Positions 25,755 through 33,964 of a DNA stretch of 64,000 nt are shown here, in pieces. Where the stretch lies: the NCBI RefSeq assembly GCF_008704535.1, contig NZ_CP023701.1, positions 4,404,501-4,468,500 of the forward strand. The letters are read 5' to 3'. The notes under the pieces were generated by a model. That model was given only the letters and a program-made list of their open reading frames with translations, was not told where the DNA came from and searched no databases. The stretch's first letter is position 1. Each line of letters begins with the position of its first letter. The DNA is from Streptomyces subrutilus. Lineage in GTDB: Bacteria; Actinomycetota; Actinomycetes; Streptomycetales; Streptomycetaceae. Made by a program: the position numbers and the translations under genes.

Positions 25755-26096
25755 ATGAGCGCGGAGAGAGCACAGGGCAGAGGCTGGGTACGGATTCCCG
25801 CCAGCCGGGAAGGTTCCCCCAGGGGGACGCCTCCCGGCGGCGGCCGGGTGCGGGGGCCCGCGGAGGACCAGCCCGGCGCGGGCTGGTCCACCGGCCACGG
25901 CCACGGTCACGACCGCGGCCACGGCTACGACCACGGCTACGACCACGGCCCGTACGCGGCGCCCTCCCCTCCCGCCCAGCCCCCGATCTACCTGTCCCTC
26001 GTCACGCGCTGGCGGGAGGCCGGGCGCACCCTTCCGGGGCATCCTGACGAGGAGTGGGAGCGGCTGATCTCCCAGCCGTGCTGGCCCGGCCGTTAG
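25755..26096 (+). CDS. Small conserved-looking protein with His/Gly-rich tract
   Basis: 113 residues, no signal peptide or membrane helix. The middle (about 45-67) is a His/Gly/Asp/Tyr repeat (GHGHGHDRGHGYDHGYDHG) that could bind metal; the C-terminal third has a Trp/Arg helix (IYLSLVTRWREAGRTLPG, DEEWERLISQPCW). GAGAGGGG precedes ATG 25755. The stop abuts the GTG of the SpoIIE-type phosphatase with no gap, so the two are cotranscribed. I do not recognise a family; a partner or regulator of the phosphatase is possible but unproven. Confidence 0.6.
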   Translation: MSAERAQGRGWVRIPASREGSPRGTPPGGGRVRGPAEDQPGAGWSTGHGHGHDRGHGYDHGYDHGPYAAPSPPAQPPIYLSLVTRWREAGRTLPGHPDEEWERLISQPCWPGR

Positions 26097-28196
26097 GTGG
26101 TGAGTGTCTTGGCAGCGGCGGAGCGCGAGGGCCCCGGGCAGGGCCGGCAGTCCCCCGTCACCGGGCCGGGGGAGCGGCTCGCGCTGAACGGCATGGGCAG
26201 CTTCGAATGGGACCTGGACGCCGGCACCCTCGACCTCGACGCGGCCGGGATGGCCGTCTTCGACCTGGAGCCGGAGGAGTTCGACGGCACCCCGGAGGCG
26301 CTCGGCCTGCGCCTGCCCGGCGCCGACGGCGAGCGGCTGGGCCGCAGCGTGGTGGCCGCCCTGGCCGCCGGCGGCGAGACGTACGGCGGCTACTTCACGG
26401 TCCACCGGCGCGACGGCCGCGACCAGTGGACGCACACCCAGGGCCGGGTGCTGCGGGACGCGGACGGGCACCCGTACCGGATCGTGGGGATCGTCCGGGA
26501 CGCCACGGCCGAACTGGCCCAGGCGGTGCAGCTGCGCAAGCTGGAGTCGGCGCGGGCCCAGCAGACGACGATCGTGCAGCGCACCACGGACGCCCTGTCG
26601 CGGGCGGTGACGGTCGACGACGTCACGGCCGCGCTCACCGGGGCGGGCGCGCTGGAGCGGCTCGGCGCGGACGGGCTGGCCCTGGGGCTCGTCGAGGGCG
26701 GCACCATGAAGATGATCGCGATGAGCGGGGAGTCCCTGGAGGTCCTCGGCGAGCGCAACCTGACCCGCATGGACGGCTCGCTGCCGCTGTCGCGGGCGGT
26801 GCTCACCCGGCAGGCGCGCTTCGTCACCTCGCTGTCCGCGCTCGGCGAGGAGTTCCCGCTGCTGCGCGACTACCTGGGCCGCATCCACTACTCGGCCGCG
26901 GCCTACCTGCCGCTGATCGCGCAGGCCCGGGCCATCGGCGGGCTGGTGCTCTTCTACCGCAGCCGCACGGAGTTCAGTCCCGAGGAGCGCAACCTGTGCC
27001 TGGGCCTGGCGGGCATCGTCGCCCAGTCGCTCCAGCGGGCCCTCCTCTTCGACCAGGAGCGGGAGTTCGCCACCGGACTGCAGGCGGCCATGCTGCCGCG
27101 CCGCATCCCCGAGATCACGGGCGGGGAGATCGCCGTCCGCTACCACGCGGCCTGGAGCGGGCGGGAGGTCGGCGGGGACTGGTACGACGTGATCTCGCTG
27201 CCCCGCGACCGGGTCGGCATCGTGGTGGGCGACGTCCAGGGCCACGACACGCACGCGGCCGCCATCATGGGCCAGCTGCGGATCGCGCTGCGGGCGTACG
27301 CGGGCGAGGGCCACCCCCCGTCCACGGTCCTGGCCCGGGCCTCGCGGTTCCTCGCCGAGCTGGACACCGAGCGCTTCGCGACGTGCATGTACGCGCAGGT
27401 CGACCTGGCGACGGGGGGCGTACGGGCCGTGCGCGCCGGGCACCTCGGACCCCTGATCCGGCACACGGACGGGCGGACCGGCTGGCCCAACGTGCGCGGC
27501 GGGCTGCCGCTGGGGCTGGCCACCCTGTTCGCGCAGGAGGAGTTCCCCGAGACCCGGCTCGACCTGGTGCCCGGCGAGACGCTGGTGCTGTGCACCGACG
27601 GCCTGGTCGAGGAGCCCGGCACCGCCATCACGCAGGGCATGGAGGCCCTCGCCCATGCCGTCCGCAGCGGTCCGCAGGAGGCCGGGGCGCTCGCCGACCA
27701 CCTCTCGGACCGGCTGTGGGAGCGCTGGGGCTCCGGGGACGACGTGGCCCTGCTGGTGCTGCGCCGGGCTCCGGACCCGGGCACGCACCGCGCGCCGCGC
27801 ATCCACCAGTACGTCCACCAGGCCGACCCGGAGGGGCTCTCCGAAGCCCGCTACGCGCTGCGGCAGGCGCTGCGCGACTGGGGGGTGTCGGAGCTCGCCG
27901 ACGACGTGGAGCTGGCGGCGGGGGAACTGCTGGTCAACGCGCTGCTGCACACGGACGGCGGAGCGGTGCTGACCATGGAGGTGCTGCCGGAGCCGGTGCG
28001 GCGCATCCGGCTGTGGGTCAAGGACCGCTCCAGCGTGTGGCCGCGTCGGCGCACCCCGGGCGAGGCGGCCACGACGGGCCGCGGGCTGCTGCTGGTGGAC
28101 GCGGTGGCGACGCACTGGGGCGTGGAGCCCCGGGGCGACGGCAAGGCGGTGTGGTGCGAGTTCGCCGCGGAGGGGCGGCCCCGCAGCGCGGGGTGA
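26097..28196 (+). CDS. SpoIIE-family PP2C phosphatase with PAS, GAF and RsbW-like ATPase domains
   Basis: 699 residues, cytoplasmic. Domains in order: PAS-like sensor (about 25-130), GAF (about 150-315), a linker with FATGLQAAMLP, SpoIIE/PP2C phosphatase (about 345-560: VGGDWYDVI, VGDVQGHD, LCTDGLVEEPG, with the metal Asp residues present) and a C-terminal HATPase/anti-sigma kinase domain (about 580-697: ADDVELAAGELLVNALLHTDG, GRGLLLVDAVA). This architecture is common in Streptomyces and controls anti-anti-sigma factors by opposing kinase and phosphatase activities. The GTG start directly follows the upstream stop. Its partner sigma system is not in the window. Confidence 0.92.
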   Translation: MVSVLAAAEREGPGQGRQSPVTGPGERLALNGMGSFEWDLDAGTLDLDAAGMAVFDLEPEEFDGTPEALGLRLPGADGERLGRSVVAALAAGGETYGGYFTVHRRDGRDQWTHTQGRVLRDADGHPYRIVGIVRDATAELAQAVQLRKLESARAQQTTIVQRTTDALSRAVTVDDVTAALTGAGALERLGADGLALGLVEGGTMKMIAMSGESLEVLGERNLTRMDGSLPLSRAVLTRQARFVTSLSALGEEFPLLRDYLGRIHYSAAAYLPLIAQARAIGGLVLFYRSRTEFSPEERNLCLGLAGIVAQSLQRALLFDQEREFATGLQAAMLPRRIPEITGGEIAVRYHAAWSGREVGGDWYDVISLPRDRVGIVVGDVQGHDTHAAAIMGQLRIALRAYAGEGHPPSTVLARASRFLAELDTERFATCMYAQVDLATGGVRAVRAGHLGPLIRHTDGRTGWPNVRGGLPLGLATLFAQEEFPETRLDLVPGETLVLCTDGLVEEPGTAITQGMEALAHAVRSGPQEAGALADHLSDRLWERWGSGDDVALLVLRRAPDPGTHRAPRIHQYVHQADPEGLSEARYALRQALRDWGVSELADDVELAAGELLVNALLHTDGGAVLTMEVLPEPVRRIRLWVKDRSSVWPRRRTPGEAATTGRGLLLVDAVATHWGVEPRGDGKAVWCEFAAEGRPRSAG

Positions 28197-28266
28197 CCGG
28201 ACGGTCACCCCGGGTTGTGGGGCGGCGGGTGCTCGGTGATCATGCGCACATGGAACGGATCGTGTT

Positions 28267-28434
28267 GTGCGCAGGCTGAGCAAGGGCGCCGCGACGGGCA
28301 TCCTGGCCCTGCTCCTGCTGGCCGCCGGGGTGCCGGCGGCCGTGGACTGGACGACGGGGCGCCCGCACGCGGACCCCGGGTGCCAGTCGACGGCGTTCAT
28401 GTCGATGACGGGCGTCGCGCCCGTGTGCCGCTAG
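28267..28434 (+). CDS. Very small secreted or membrane-anchored protein
   Basis: 55 residues, missed by length filters. VRRLSKGAATGILALLLLAAGVPAA forms a textbook signal sequence (read in two parts), followed by a 30-residue mature part with two Cys (DPGCQST and APVCR) that could form a disulfide. GTG 28267 and stop 28432-28434; a weak GGAACGGA lies about 15 bases upstream. The 3' end faces the convergent gene at 28476. I know no named family. The signal-like N-terminus and high GC third positions support it being real; the weak ribosome site argues against. Confidence 0.45.
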   Translation: MRRLSKGAATGILALLLLAAGVPAAVDWTTGRPHADPGCQSTAFMSMTGVAPVCR

Positions 28435-28475
28435 CGGGAGCGGCGGGCCGGAGCCCGCGGCCCGGGCCGCGGACC

Positions 28476-28922
28476 TCAGCGGTGGCGGTGCAGTTCGACG
28501 GCCCTGCGGTCCTCCGCGACCGTGCGCAGCGAGGTCGGCAGCAGCCCGCCCGAGCGGCCGATCTCCTGCAGCCGCACCTCCGCGCCGGCCGGCCCCCGGT
28601 GGACGCCGGGCGTCATCCGCAGGCTGCCGGTGGCCCGCCACGGGTGCTCCCGCCCGTCGCAGAGCGCCTCGCCGCCGCCGAAGCCCAGTCGGACCCGGTC
28701 CTGGACGAGGACCGCCGAGATCTGCACCGTCCGCACGGGTGACGTGCCGTCGCAGCGGTAGGTGCCGGAAAGGGTGACGGTGCCGTCGCCCCCGAGGTCG
28801 GCGTGGCGCTGTACGGAAATCGCATTTCCCTGGGGGGCGGCGGTCGCGGGCGCGGTGAGAGCGGTCGCCGCGGTCAGTGCGGAAAGGGCCGCGAGGGCCA
28901 GGCGGGGGCCGGAAAGGGCCAT
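28476..28922 (-). CDS. Small secreted protein, DUF6299-like
   Basis: 148 residues: a signal peptide (MALSGPRLALAALSALTAAT..., about 1-28) and a compact beta-rich domain with DGTVTLSGTYRCDGTSPVRTVQISAVLVQDR (in two strands) and two Cys (YRC, ALC) that may pair. It resembles the Streptomyces family DUF6299 of secreted proteins of unknown role; this assignment is from memory and moderate. GGAGGAACC is immediately before ATG 28922, an almost ideal ribosome site, which rules out the longer in-frame starts. Divergent from the lipoprotein gene at 29101. Confidence 0.75.
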   Translation of the reverse strand: MALSGPRLALAALSALTAATALTAPATAAPQGNAISVQRHADLGGDGTVTLSGTYRCDGTSPVRTVQISAVLVQDRVRLGFGGGEALCDGREHPWRATGSLRMTPGVHRGPAGAEVRLQEIGRSGGLLPTSLRTVAEDRRAVELHRHR

Positions 28923-29100
28923 GGTTCCTCCAGGTGGGACGGCATGCGTACGGGTCGCGGATCGCGTCGGCGGGAATCCGCCGGAAATGCATTGTGCTGG
29001 CACACGGGCGGCAACCGGCTCCGCACACTCGTGTCGGTGTGTGCAATTTCCCGCCCGGGGGCGTGAGACTGGCCGCAATTCGTCCCCGAAGGGATTCCGC

Positions 29101-29697
29101 ATGCGCCGCTCCGCCCTTTCCTCCCCCCTCGTCGCCGCCGCCCTCCTCCCGCTCCTGCTGTGCGGTGCCTCGGCCTGCCGGAGCGCCCCCGAGGGCGCCG
29201 CGCTCGCACCCGCCGCCGCGCCCGCCGTCCCGGTGGACGACGGGGTGCCCGGCGTCGAGGGGGCGTCCGGGCGGCCCGCCGTGCGGGAGGCCCGCGTGGG
29301 CGACTCCGTACGGGTGCGCGGCGCGCAGGTGGGCCGCCACCTCCAGGCCGTGCTGAACGCCTACGTGGACCCCGCGGTGAGCGTGGAGAAGAACTACGCG
29401 CCGGCGCCCGGCAAGCGCTGGGTGGCCGCCTCCATGTCCTTCGTCAACGTGGGCGGGGCCTCGTACGGGGCGCTCGGACGCATGTGGGCGCAGGACGGCG
29501 CGGGCCGGCGCCACCCGGTGGTGCCGACGGGGGAGCTGACGACCGGCAAACCGCTCGTCTTCGATTCCCTGGAGGTCGGTGAGCGGGCCGAGGGATGGGT
29601 CGTGTTCGAAATCCCGGAAAACGCGCGCATCGTGCGCCTCCAGTACCAGGACGCGAACATGCAGGCGAATTCCGGAGGGGGTTTCTGGGCCGTCTAG
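29101..29697 (+). CDS. Secreted DUF4352-like lipoprotein
   Basis: 198 residues. An N-terminal hydrophobic signal (about 5-26) ends in ASAC, an imperfect lipobox, so it is likely a lipoprotein. After an Ala/Pro linker the domain (about 60-198) shows GDSVRVRGAQVGRHLQAVLNAYVD, PGKRWVAASMSFVNVG and ERAEGWVVFEIPENARIVRLQYQ, the Ig-like layout of DUF4352 ('telobox'-type) extracellular domains. Function unknown. ATG at 29101 begins the signal peptide. It is followed by a short gap and a probably leaderless gene. Confidence 0.72.
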   Translation: MRRSALSSPLVAAALLPLLLCGASACRSAPEGAALAPAAAPAVPVDDGVPGVEGASGRPAVREARVGDSVRVRGAQVGRHLQAVLNAYVDPAVSVEKNYAPAPGKRWVAASMSFVNVGGASYGALGRMWAQDGAGRRHPVVPTGELTTGKPLVFDSLEVGERAEGWVVFEIPENARIVRLQYQDANMQANSGGGFWAV

Positions 29698-29741
29698 CCC
29701 GCTCGGGTGAAAGGCCGTGAAAGGGCCGGGTGCGGGAGCAC

Positions 29742-29747
29742 TAGGGT
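29742..29747 (+). promoter_or_regulatory. Candidate -10 box (TAGGGT) of a leaderless transcript
   Basis: TAGGGT ends seven bases before ATG 29755, and no ribosome-binding purine run lies between, the arrangement expected for a leaderless mRNA. No clear -35 is visible. Confidence 0.35.
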
Positions 29748-29754
29748 GCGGCGC

Positions 29755-30252
29755 ATGACTTCTACGCAAGCCGAGATCGACCGGTCCCACCTCGGCACCC
29801 TTTCGGTCCTCGCCTGGATCGGCGACCCCGCCGACGGGCACGACATCCCGTACCTCCTGGCCTACACCCTCGGCGACGGCCCGCAGGGCCGGGAGGCCGG
29901 AGAAGCGGCCGCGCGCGGGCTGTTGGAAGAGATCGGACTGCCCATCGGCGACGTGGTCATGGACGGCACCCGCAACCCGCGTACCTTCGCCGTCCAGATC
30001 GTCCTCATGGCCGGAAACCAGGTCACCCTCACCCTTCCCGGGCTGAACGCCACCTGCGTCGCCCCCGACGAGTGGGTCGCGGCGGCCAACGAGAGCGGCC
30101 AGGCCTACTTCCTCTTCGCGACGCGCGCCTGGCCCGAGGCGGTCCCCGGCCGGCCGGTCACCGAGGAGGTCCTCCAGGCCTTCGCCGGCGACGAGGAGGT
30201 GCTCACCAGCAGCGCCCACTGCGTCCTCGCGGTGCAGACCCTGCAGGTGTAG
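29755..30252 (+). CDS. DUF5949-like conserved protein
   Basis: 165 residues, soluble and without signal. The layout HLGTLSVLAWIGDPADGHDIPYLLAY (in part), LLEEIGLPIGDVVMDGT, TLTLPGLNATCVAPDEWVAAA matches what I recall of the Streptomyces family DUF5949; function unknown. ATG 29755 was chosen because the family starts MTST-like and a -10 box sits seven bases upstream; a longer frame begins at 29707. It is convergent with the P450 gene across a hairpin. Confidence 0.75.
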   Translation: MTSTQAEIDRSHLGTLSVLAWIGDPADGHDIPYLLAYTLGDGPQGREAGEAAARGLLEEIGLPIGDVVMDGTRNPRTFAVQIVLMAGNQVTLTLPGLNATCVAPDEWVAAANESGQAYFLFATRAWPEAVPGRPVTEEVLQAFAGDEEVLTSSAHCVLAVQTLQV

Positions 30253-30265
30253 CGCCCGTAGGACA

Positions 30266-30302
30266 GCCGGCCGCCGGGCTCCCAGCCCGCCCGGTGGCCG
30301 GC
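30266..30302. terminator. Hairpin between DUF5949-like gene and P450 gene
   Basis: Strong but imperfect stem: 30266-30279 (GCCGGCCGCCGGGC) pairs with 30285-30302 with a bulge. It lies between two convergent stops and can serve both. Confidence 0.6.
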
Positions 30303-30320
30303 GCCCGGCCCGGTCGCCCG

Positions 30321-31574
30321 TCAGGGCCGCTCGAAGGCGAACCTGAGCGAGCGGACCCGGTTGTCGAAGTTCGACGGGGCAAGGTCCGGCAGGCCCACCG
30401 CCCGCAGGGCGACCGGCCGGGTGAGCAGCTCGCCGAAGAGCGCCTTCATCTCCACCCGGGCCAGGTGCGCGCCCAGGCAGAAGTGCGGGCCGCCGCCGCC
30501 GAAGCCCAGGTGCGGATTGGGCGAGCGGGTGATGTCGAAGGCGTCGGGGTCCGGGAAGACGGCCTCGTCGCGGTTGGCGGACGCGTAGTAGAGGACCACC
30601 TTGTCGCCCGGCCGGAACAGGTGTCCGCCCAGGACGTGTTCGGCGACGACGGTCCGGCGGAACTGGATGATCGGCGTCGAGTGGCGGATCATCTCGTCGA
30701 CCGCGCCGTCCGCGTGCGCCCCGAAGTCGCCCAGCAGCAGGTCCCGTTGGTCCGGGTGGTCGGTCAGCAGGGTCAGGCCGTGGGTGATCGCGTTGCGGGT
30801 GGTCTCCACCCCGGCCACCATCAGGAGCGAGAAGAAAGCGCCGAGTTGGCGCGCCCCGAGGGCCTGGCCGTCGACGTTCGCGCAGACCAGGGCCGAGATC
30901 AGGTCGTCGGTGGGGTTCTTGCGCCGCTCCCGGCCGATGCCCGCCACCATCCGCTGCATCCGGGCCAGCGCCCGCAGCCCGCGCCCGGGCATCCGCAGCC
31001 GGGAGGCCAGGGTGCGGTCCACGCCGATGTGCTCGGAGGCGTGGTTCACCCGGGCGGCGATCTCCGCCCGGTGGCGCTCCGGGATGCCCATCATGTTGCA
31101 GATGACCTCCAGGGGCAGCCGGGAGGCCACCGCCGAGACGAACTCGTCGGGCCGGTCGGCCAGCACGTCGTCCACGATGCGCGCGGCCACCGCGTGCACG
31201 TCCTCCTCGGCGGCCGCGAGCAGGCGGGGCGTGAAGGCCCGCTGGACGATCTTGCGGAGCCGGGCGTGGTCCGGGCCGTCCAGGTTCACCATGGAGTCCC
31301 CGAACAGCGCGCGCACCCACCGGGCCGGCTCGGGCGTGGTCACGCCTGGGGCGCTCGCGAACACCTTGGGCAGGCGGCTCGCCTCCTGCACGTGGGCGTG
31401 GCGCACCAGGGCCCAGTGGCCGGCGCCCTCGGGCACGAACACCGGGGCGTCGAGCGCGCGCAGCCGGGCGAAGGCGGCGAGCCGCTGCGCCGGGGGGCGC
31501 TGCCAGAAGCCCGGCACCGCCAGTTCCCTGCCGGGGCCGTCGTCGCCGCCGGGCCGTGGTGCGGGGAGGGTCAT
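30321..31574 (-). CDS. Cytochrome P450
   Basis: 417-residue soluble class I P450. The key motifs are present: I-helix AGVETTRN (oxygen activation, about 240-247), K-helix ExxR in DEMIRHS (about 280), and the heme loop FGGGGPHFCLGAHLAR (about 345-360) with the Cys thiolate ligand. The N-terminal half (LDGPDHARLRKIVQRAFTPR) and C-terminus (SNFDNRVRSLRFAFERP) look closest to the CYP124/125/142 type that oxidise branched lipids or sterols, which is a guess from memory. There is no ferredoxin or reductase gene next to it. ATG 31574 has GAGG eight bases upstream. Confidence 0.92.
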   Translation of the reverse strand: MTLPAPRPGGDDGPGRELAVPGFWQRPPAQRLAAFARLRALDAPVFVPEGAGHWALVRHAHVQEASRLPKVFASAPGVTTPEPARWVRALFGDSMVNLDGPDHARLRKIVQRAFTPRLLAAAEEDVHAVAARIVDDVLADRPDEFVSAVASRLPLEVICNMMGIPERHRAEIAARVNHASEHIGVDRTLASRLRMPGRGLRALARMQRMVAGIGRERRKNPTDDLISALVCANVDGQALGARQLGAFFSLLMVAGVETTRNAITHGLTLLTDHPDQRDLLLGDFGAHADGAVDEMIRHSTPIIQFRRTVVAEHVLGGHLFRPGDKVVLYYASANRDEAVFPDPDAFDITRSPNPHLGFGGGGPHFCLGAHLARVEMKALFGELLTRPVALRAVGLPDLAPSNFDNRVRSLRFAFERP

Positions 31575-31728
31575 GGCCGTGCCTCTTCCTGTCGCGGGGG
31601 CGTCCTGAGCTGGAGAACGCCGCAGGTGGCGCGGGGGTGACGGGTGGGTGCGGGGCGGGTGGGAGCGGCGCTGCGGGCGGCGGGCACGGGACGGGCGGGG
31701 CCGCGGCTCCGCCACGTCGGGCCGGGGT

Positions 31729-32886
31729 TCAGGCGTCGGCGGGGTCCGGGCCGGCCGACAGGGCGATCCCGACCGCGACGGTGGCCGTCGCGACCAGGCC
31801 CGCGTACAGGACGGCGTACGGACCCGCCCAGGTGCACGCCAGCACGACGAGCGCGGAGAGCGGCAGGGTGGCCTGCTGCGCGAGACCCCGCTTGAAGTGG
31901 CGGGAGTGCAGGAACCACACCGTCAGGAGGAACAGCGCGGACGGGACGGTGACGGCGGCGTTGGCGGCCGGTTGCGAGAGGTGGGCCTGGCCCACCGCGT
32001 GCTCGACCGCGACCTCGATGCCCGAGCCGATGGCCGCGCCCGAGGCGAAGATCAGCAGGTGGCCGTAGCCCCACGGGATGGCCTCGCGGTTGGTGGTCAG
32101 CCGCTCGTGCACCGGCGCCGCGAAGTAGATCCACCACGCGGCGAAGACGATCAGCAGCCCGCCCGCGGCGATCGGCAGCAGCTCGCCGAGGGCGTCGTGC
32201 TCGTCCAGCGCCGACTTCACGGCCACCGTGCTCGCGGAGATGGTCTCGCCCAGCACGATGATGGTGAACAGCCCGTACCGCTCGGCGATGTGGTGCGGGT
32301 GCCAGGGCGTCTGGTGGCCCCGCTCGGCCACCACCGGCACCAGCAGCTCCGCCGCGGCCACGATCAGGAACAGCCAGCGCTTCACGTCGTCCGGGGCGAA
32401 CAGCAGCGCCACCCAGCCGGCCTGGCAGACCACCAGCCCCGCCGCGTACGTGAACGCGGCCCGGCGGGCCGGCCCGCTCTCGCCCGCCCCGGCGCGCAGC
32501 CACTGCGCGGTGAGCGCGACGCGCATGATCAGGTAGCCGACGACGGCCACCGTCCAGTCGTTCTCGTCGGAGGCCCGGCTGACGCCCGCAGCGTAGACGA
32601 GCACACCGGCGATCTGGACCAGCGTCGCGATGCGGTACGGCACGTCGTCGCAGTCGTAGGCGGAGGCGAACCACGTGAAGTTCATCCACGCCCACCACAC
32701 GCCGAAGAACACGAAGAAGTAGCCGATCACGCCCGTACCGGGATGGCCCTCGGCCAGGGCGTGCACCAGCCTGGCCCCGCACTGCGCGACCGCGACGACG
32801 AAGCAGAGGTCGAAGAACAGCTCCAGCGGGGTCGACGCCCGGTGCTCCTCGTGGCGGCCGCGGGCGGTCATGGGGGTGTATGCCAT
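31729..32886 (-). CDS. Low temperature requirement protein A (LtrA) family membrane protein
   Basis: 385 residues with about ten to eleven membrane helices. LtrA hallmarks are the N-terminal STPLELFFDLCFVVAVAQ (about 18-35), FFVFFGVWWAWMNFTWFAS and AERYGLFTIIVLGETI (about 208-223, with the conserved ERxGLxxIIxLGE motif). First found as a Listeria cold-growth gene; the biochemical role is unknown. ATG 32886 is used; ATG at 32871 is also possible. It ends 154 bases upstream of the P450 gene on the same strand and may be cotranscribed. Confidence 0.9.
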   Translation of the reverse strand: MAYTPMTARGRHEEHRASTPLELFFDLCFVVAVAQCGARLVHALAEGHPGTGVIGYFFVFFGVWWAWMNFTWFASAYDCDDVPYRIATLVQIAGVLVYAAGVSRASDENDWTVAVVGYLIMRVALTAQWLRAGAGESGPARRAAFTYAAGLVVCQAGWVALLFAPDDVKRWLFLIVAAAELLVPVVAERGHQTPWHPHHIAERYGLFTIIVLGETISASTVAVKSALDEHDALGELLPIAAGGLLIVFAAWWIYFAAPVHERLTTNREAIPWGYGHLLIFASGAAIGSGIEVAVEHAVGQAHLSQPAANAAVTVPSALFLLTVWFLHSRHFKRGLAQQATLPLSALVVLACTWAGPYAVLYAGLVATATVAVGIALSAGPDPADA

Positions 32887-32914
32887 GACCGCCAGCAGAC
32901 CAGGGACCCCGGCC

Positions 32915-33646
32915 TCAGCAGGCCAGGCGCGCGGTCCGCAGGCTCCCGGTGCCCCGCGCGGAGGCCCCGTACCGCTCCAGCACCAGCCGGGCCACGCGCG
33001 GATGGTCCGCCAGCGGCTCCGACACCGTCCACGCGCCGCAGCCCGCGAGGGCCCGCGTGAAGCGGCCCGGGGCCAGCAGGTGCGCCGCCACCGCGACCCG
33101 CCGGTACCCGGCCGCCCGGAGCCGGGCCAGCGCCTCGGGGACGGTGGGCCCCGCCGAGGTGAGGTACGCGGGCACCACCGGGACGGGGGCGGGGCCGGGG
33201 CCGCGGTCCCGCGCCAGCAGGGCGGCCAGCCGGGCCGCGCAGTCCTGCGTACCGGTGTTCCCGCCGGGGCGCGAGGAGCCCGCGCCGGCCACGACCACGG
33301 CGTCGGCGCGGGCGTACGGGCTCCGGCGGCGCTCCGCGTCGTACAGCCGGCCGTGCAGGGCGAGGGCGATCCCGTCTCCGCCGCCGAGCCCCTCGGTCAG
33401 GGTGCAGCCGGTGCCCGCCAGGACCGCCGGGATGTCCACCCGGCGGTGGTAGCCGTCGCCCAGCAACAGCGGGACGACGACCGCGCCCGGGTGCGCGCGG
33501 ACGACCTCGGCGAGGGACGGGGACTGGACGTCGAGGTGGCCGACCACGGCGCGGACCCCGCTCAGGGCCTCGATCGCGCCGGTCAGCCGGCGGAAGGTCG
33601 CGGCGGCGGCCGGGACGGCACTGCCGTGCACGGCGATCACGAGCAT
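32915..33646 (-). CDS. Sirohydrochlorin chelatase (CbiX/SirB family)
   Basis: 243-residue cytoplasmic enzyme that inserts Fe(II) into sirohydrochlorin to give siroheme (or Co for cobalamin). Features: LVIAVHGSAVPAAAATFRRL at the N-terminus with the catalytic His of the VxHGS motif (His7), VVPLLLGDGYHRRVDIP with the second metal His (about 86), and a duplicated C-terminal half (VPVVPAYLTSAGPTVPEAL, VAAHLLAPGRF). GGGAGG precedes ATG 33646. It is divergent from the siroheme-dependent nitrite reductase across a 318-base gap, which makes siroheme supply its likely job. Confidence 0.9.
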   Translation of the reverse strand: MLVIAVHGSAVPAAAATFRRLTGAIEALSGVRAVVGHLDVQSPSLAEVVRAHPGAVVVPLLLGDGYHRRVDIPAVLAGTGCTLTEGLGGGDGIALALHGRLYDAERRRSPYARADAVVVAGAGSSRPGGNTGTQDCAARLAALLARDRGPGPAPVPVVPAYLTSAGPTVPEALARLRAAGYRRVAVAAHLLAPGRFTRALAGCGAWTVSEPLADHPRVARLVLERYGASARGTGSLRTARLAC

Positions 33647-33964
33647 GCCCGCCTCCCACTGCCCCGGTGCCGGTCGCGCGGGGGCTCCGGTGGCCGCCGC
33701 GGACGTCCTCGCCGTCCACGCTACGCGGGCGGGGGCCGCGCGAAGCCGGCCGAAGGGCTCGCCTCGCAGGTCACAGGTCCCGTCGGGGACGGGCCGCCGG
33801 CCCCGCCCCGACAGGCCCTTTTCGGGGCCCGCGCGCCGGGACGCGGGCCTACCGTCGAGGGCAGGCCCCCTTGGCGCCAGCGGGATCCGGGGGAGTCGCG
33901 GGATCCGGCGGAGCCACCCGCCCGCACCCGCCCGCACGCACATCTGGCACACGGAGTGAGACCC
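33647..33964. other. Divergent intergenic region between chelatase and nitrite reductase
   Basis: 318 bases without a gene. It holds the promoters of both divergent genes. A perfect 8-bp inverted repeat with 8-base spacer (GGCCCGCG 33826-33833, CGCGGGCC 33842-33849) immediately precedes TACCGT (33850-33855), a plausible -10 box for nirBD with a leader of about 100 bases. I could not find a convincing GlnR box. Confidence 0.45.
33826..33855 (+). promoter_or_regulatory. Candidate regulated promoter of the nitrite reductase gene
   Basis: TACCGT at 33850-33855 fits a -10 element; the inverted repeat GGCCCGCG-N8-CGCGGGCC covers the -35 region and could be an operator. Evidence is sequence pattern only. 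Confidence 0.35.

Noticed and set aside
33647..33964. GlnR box upstream of nirBD
   Set aside because: Single GTCAC-like half sites occur, but no pair with the required spacing was found.
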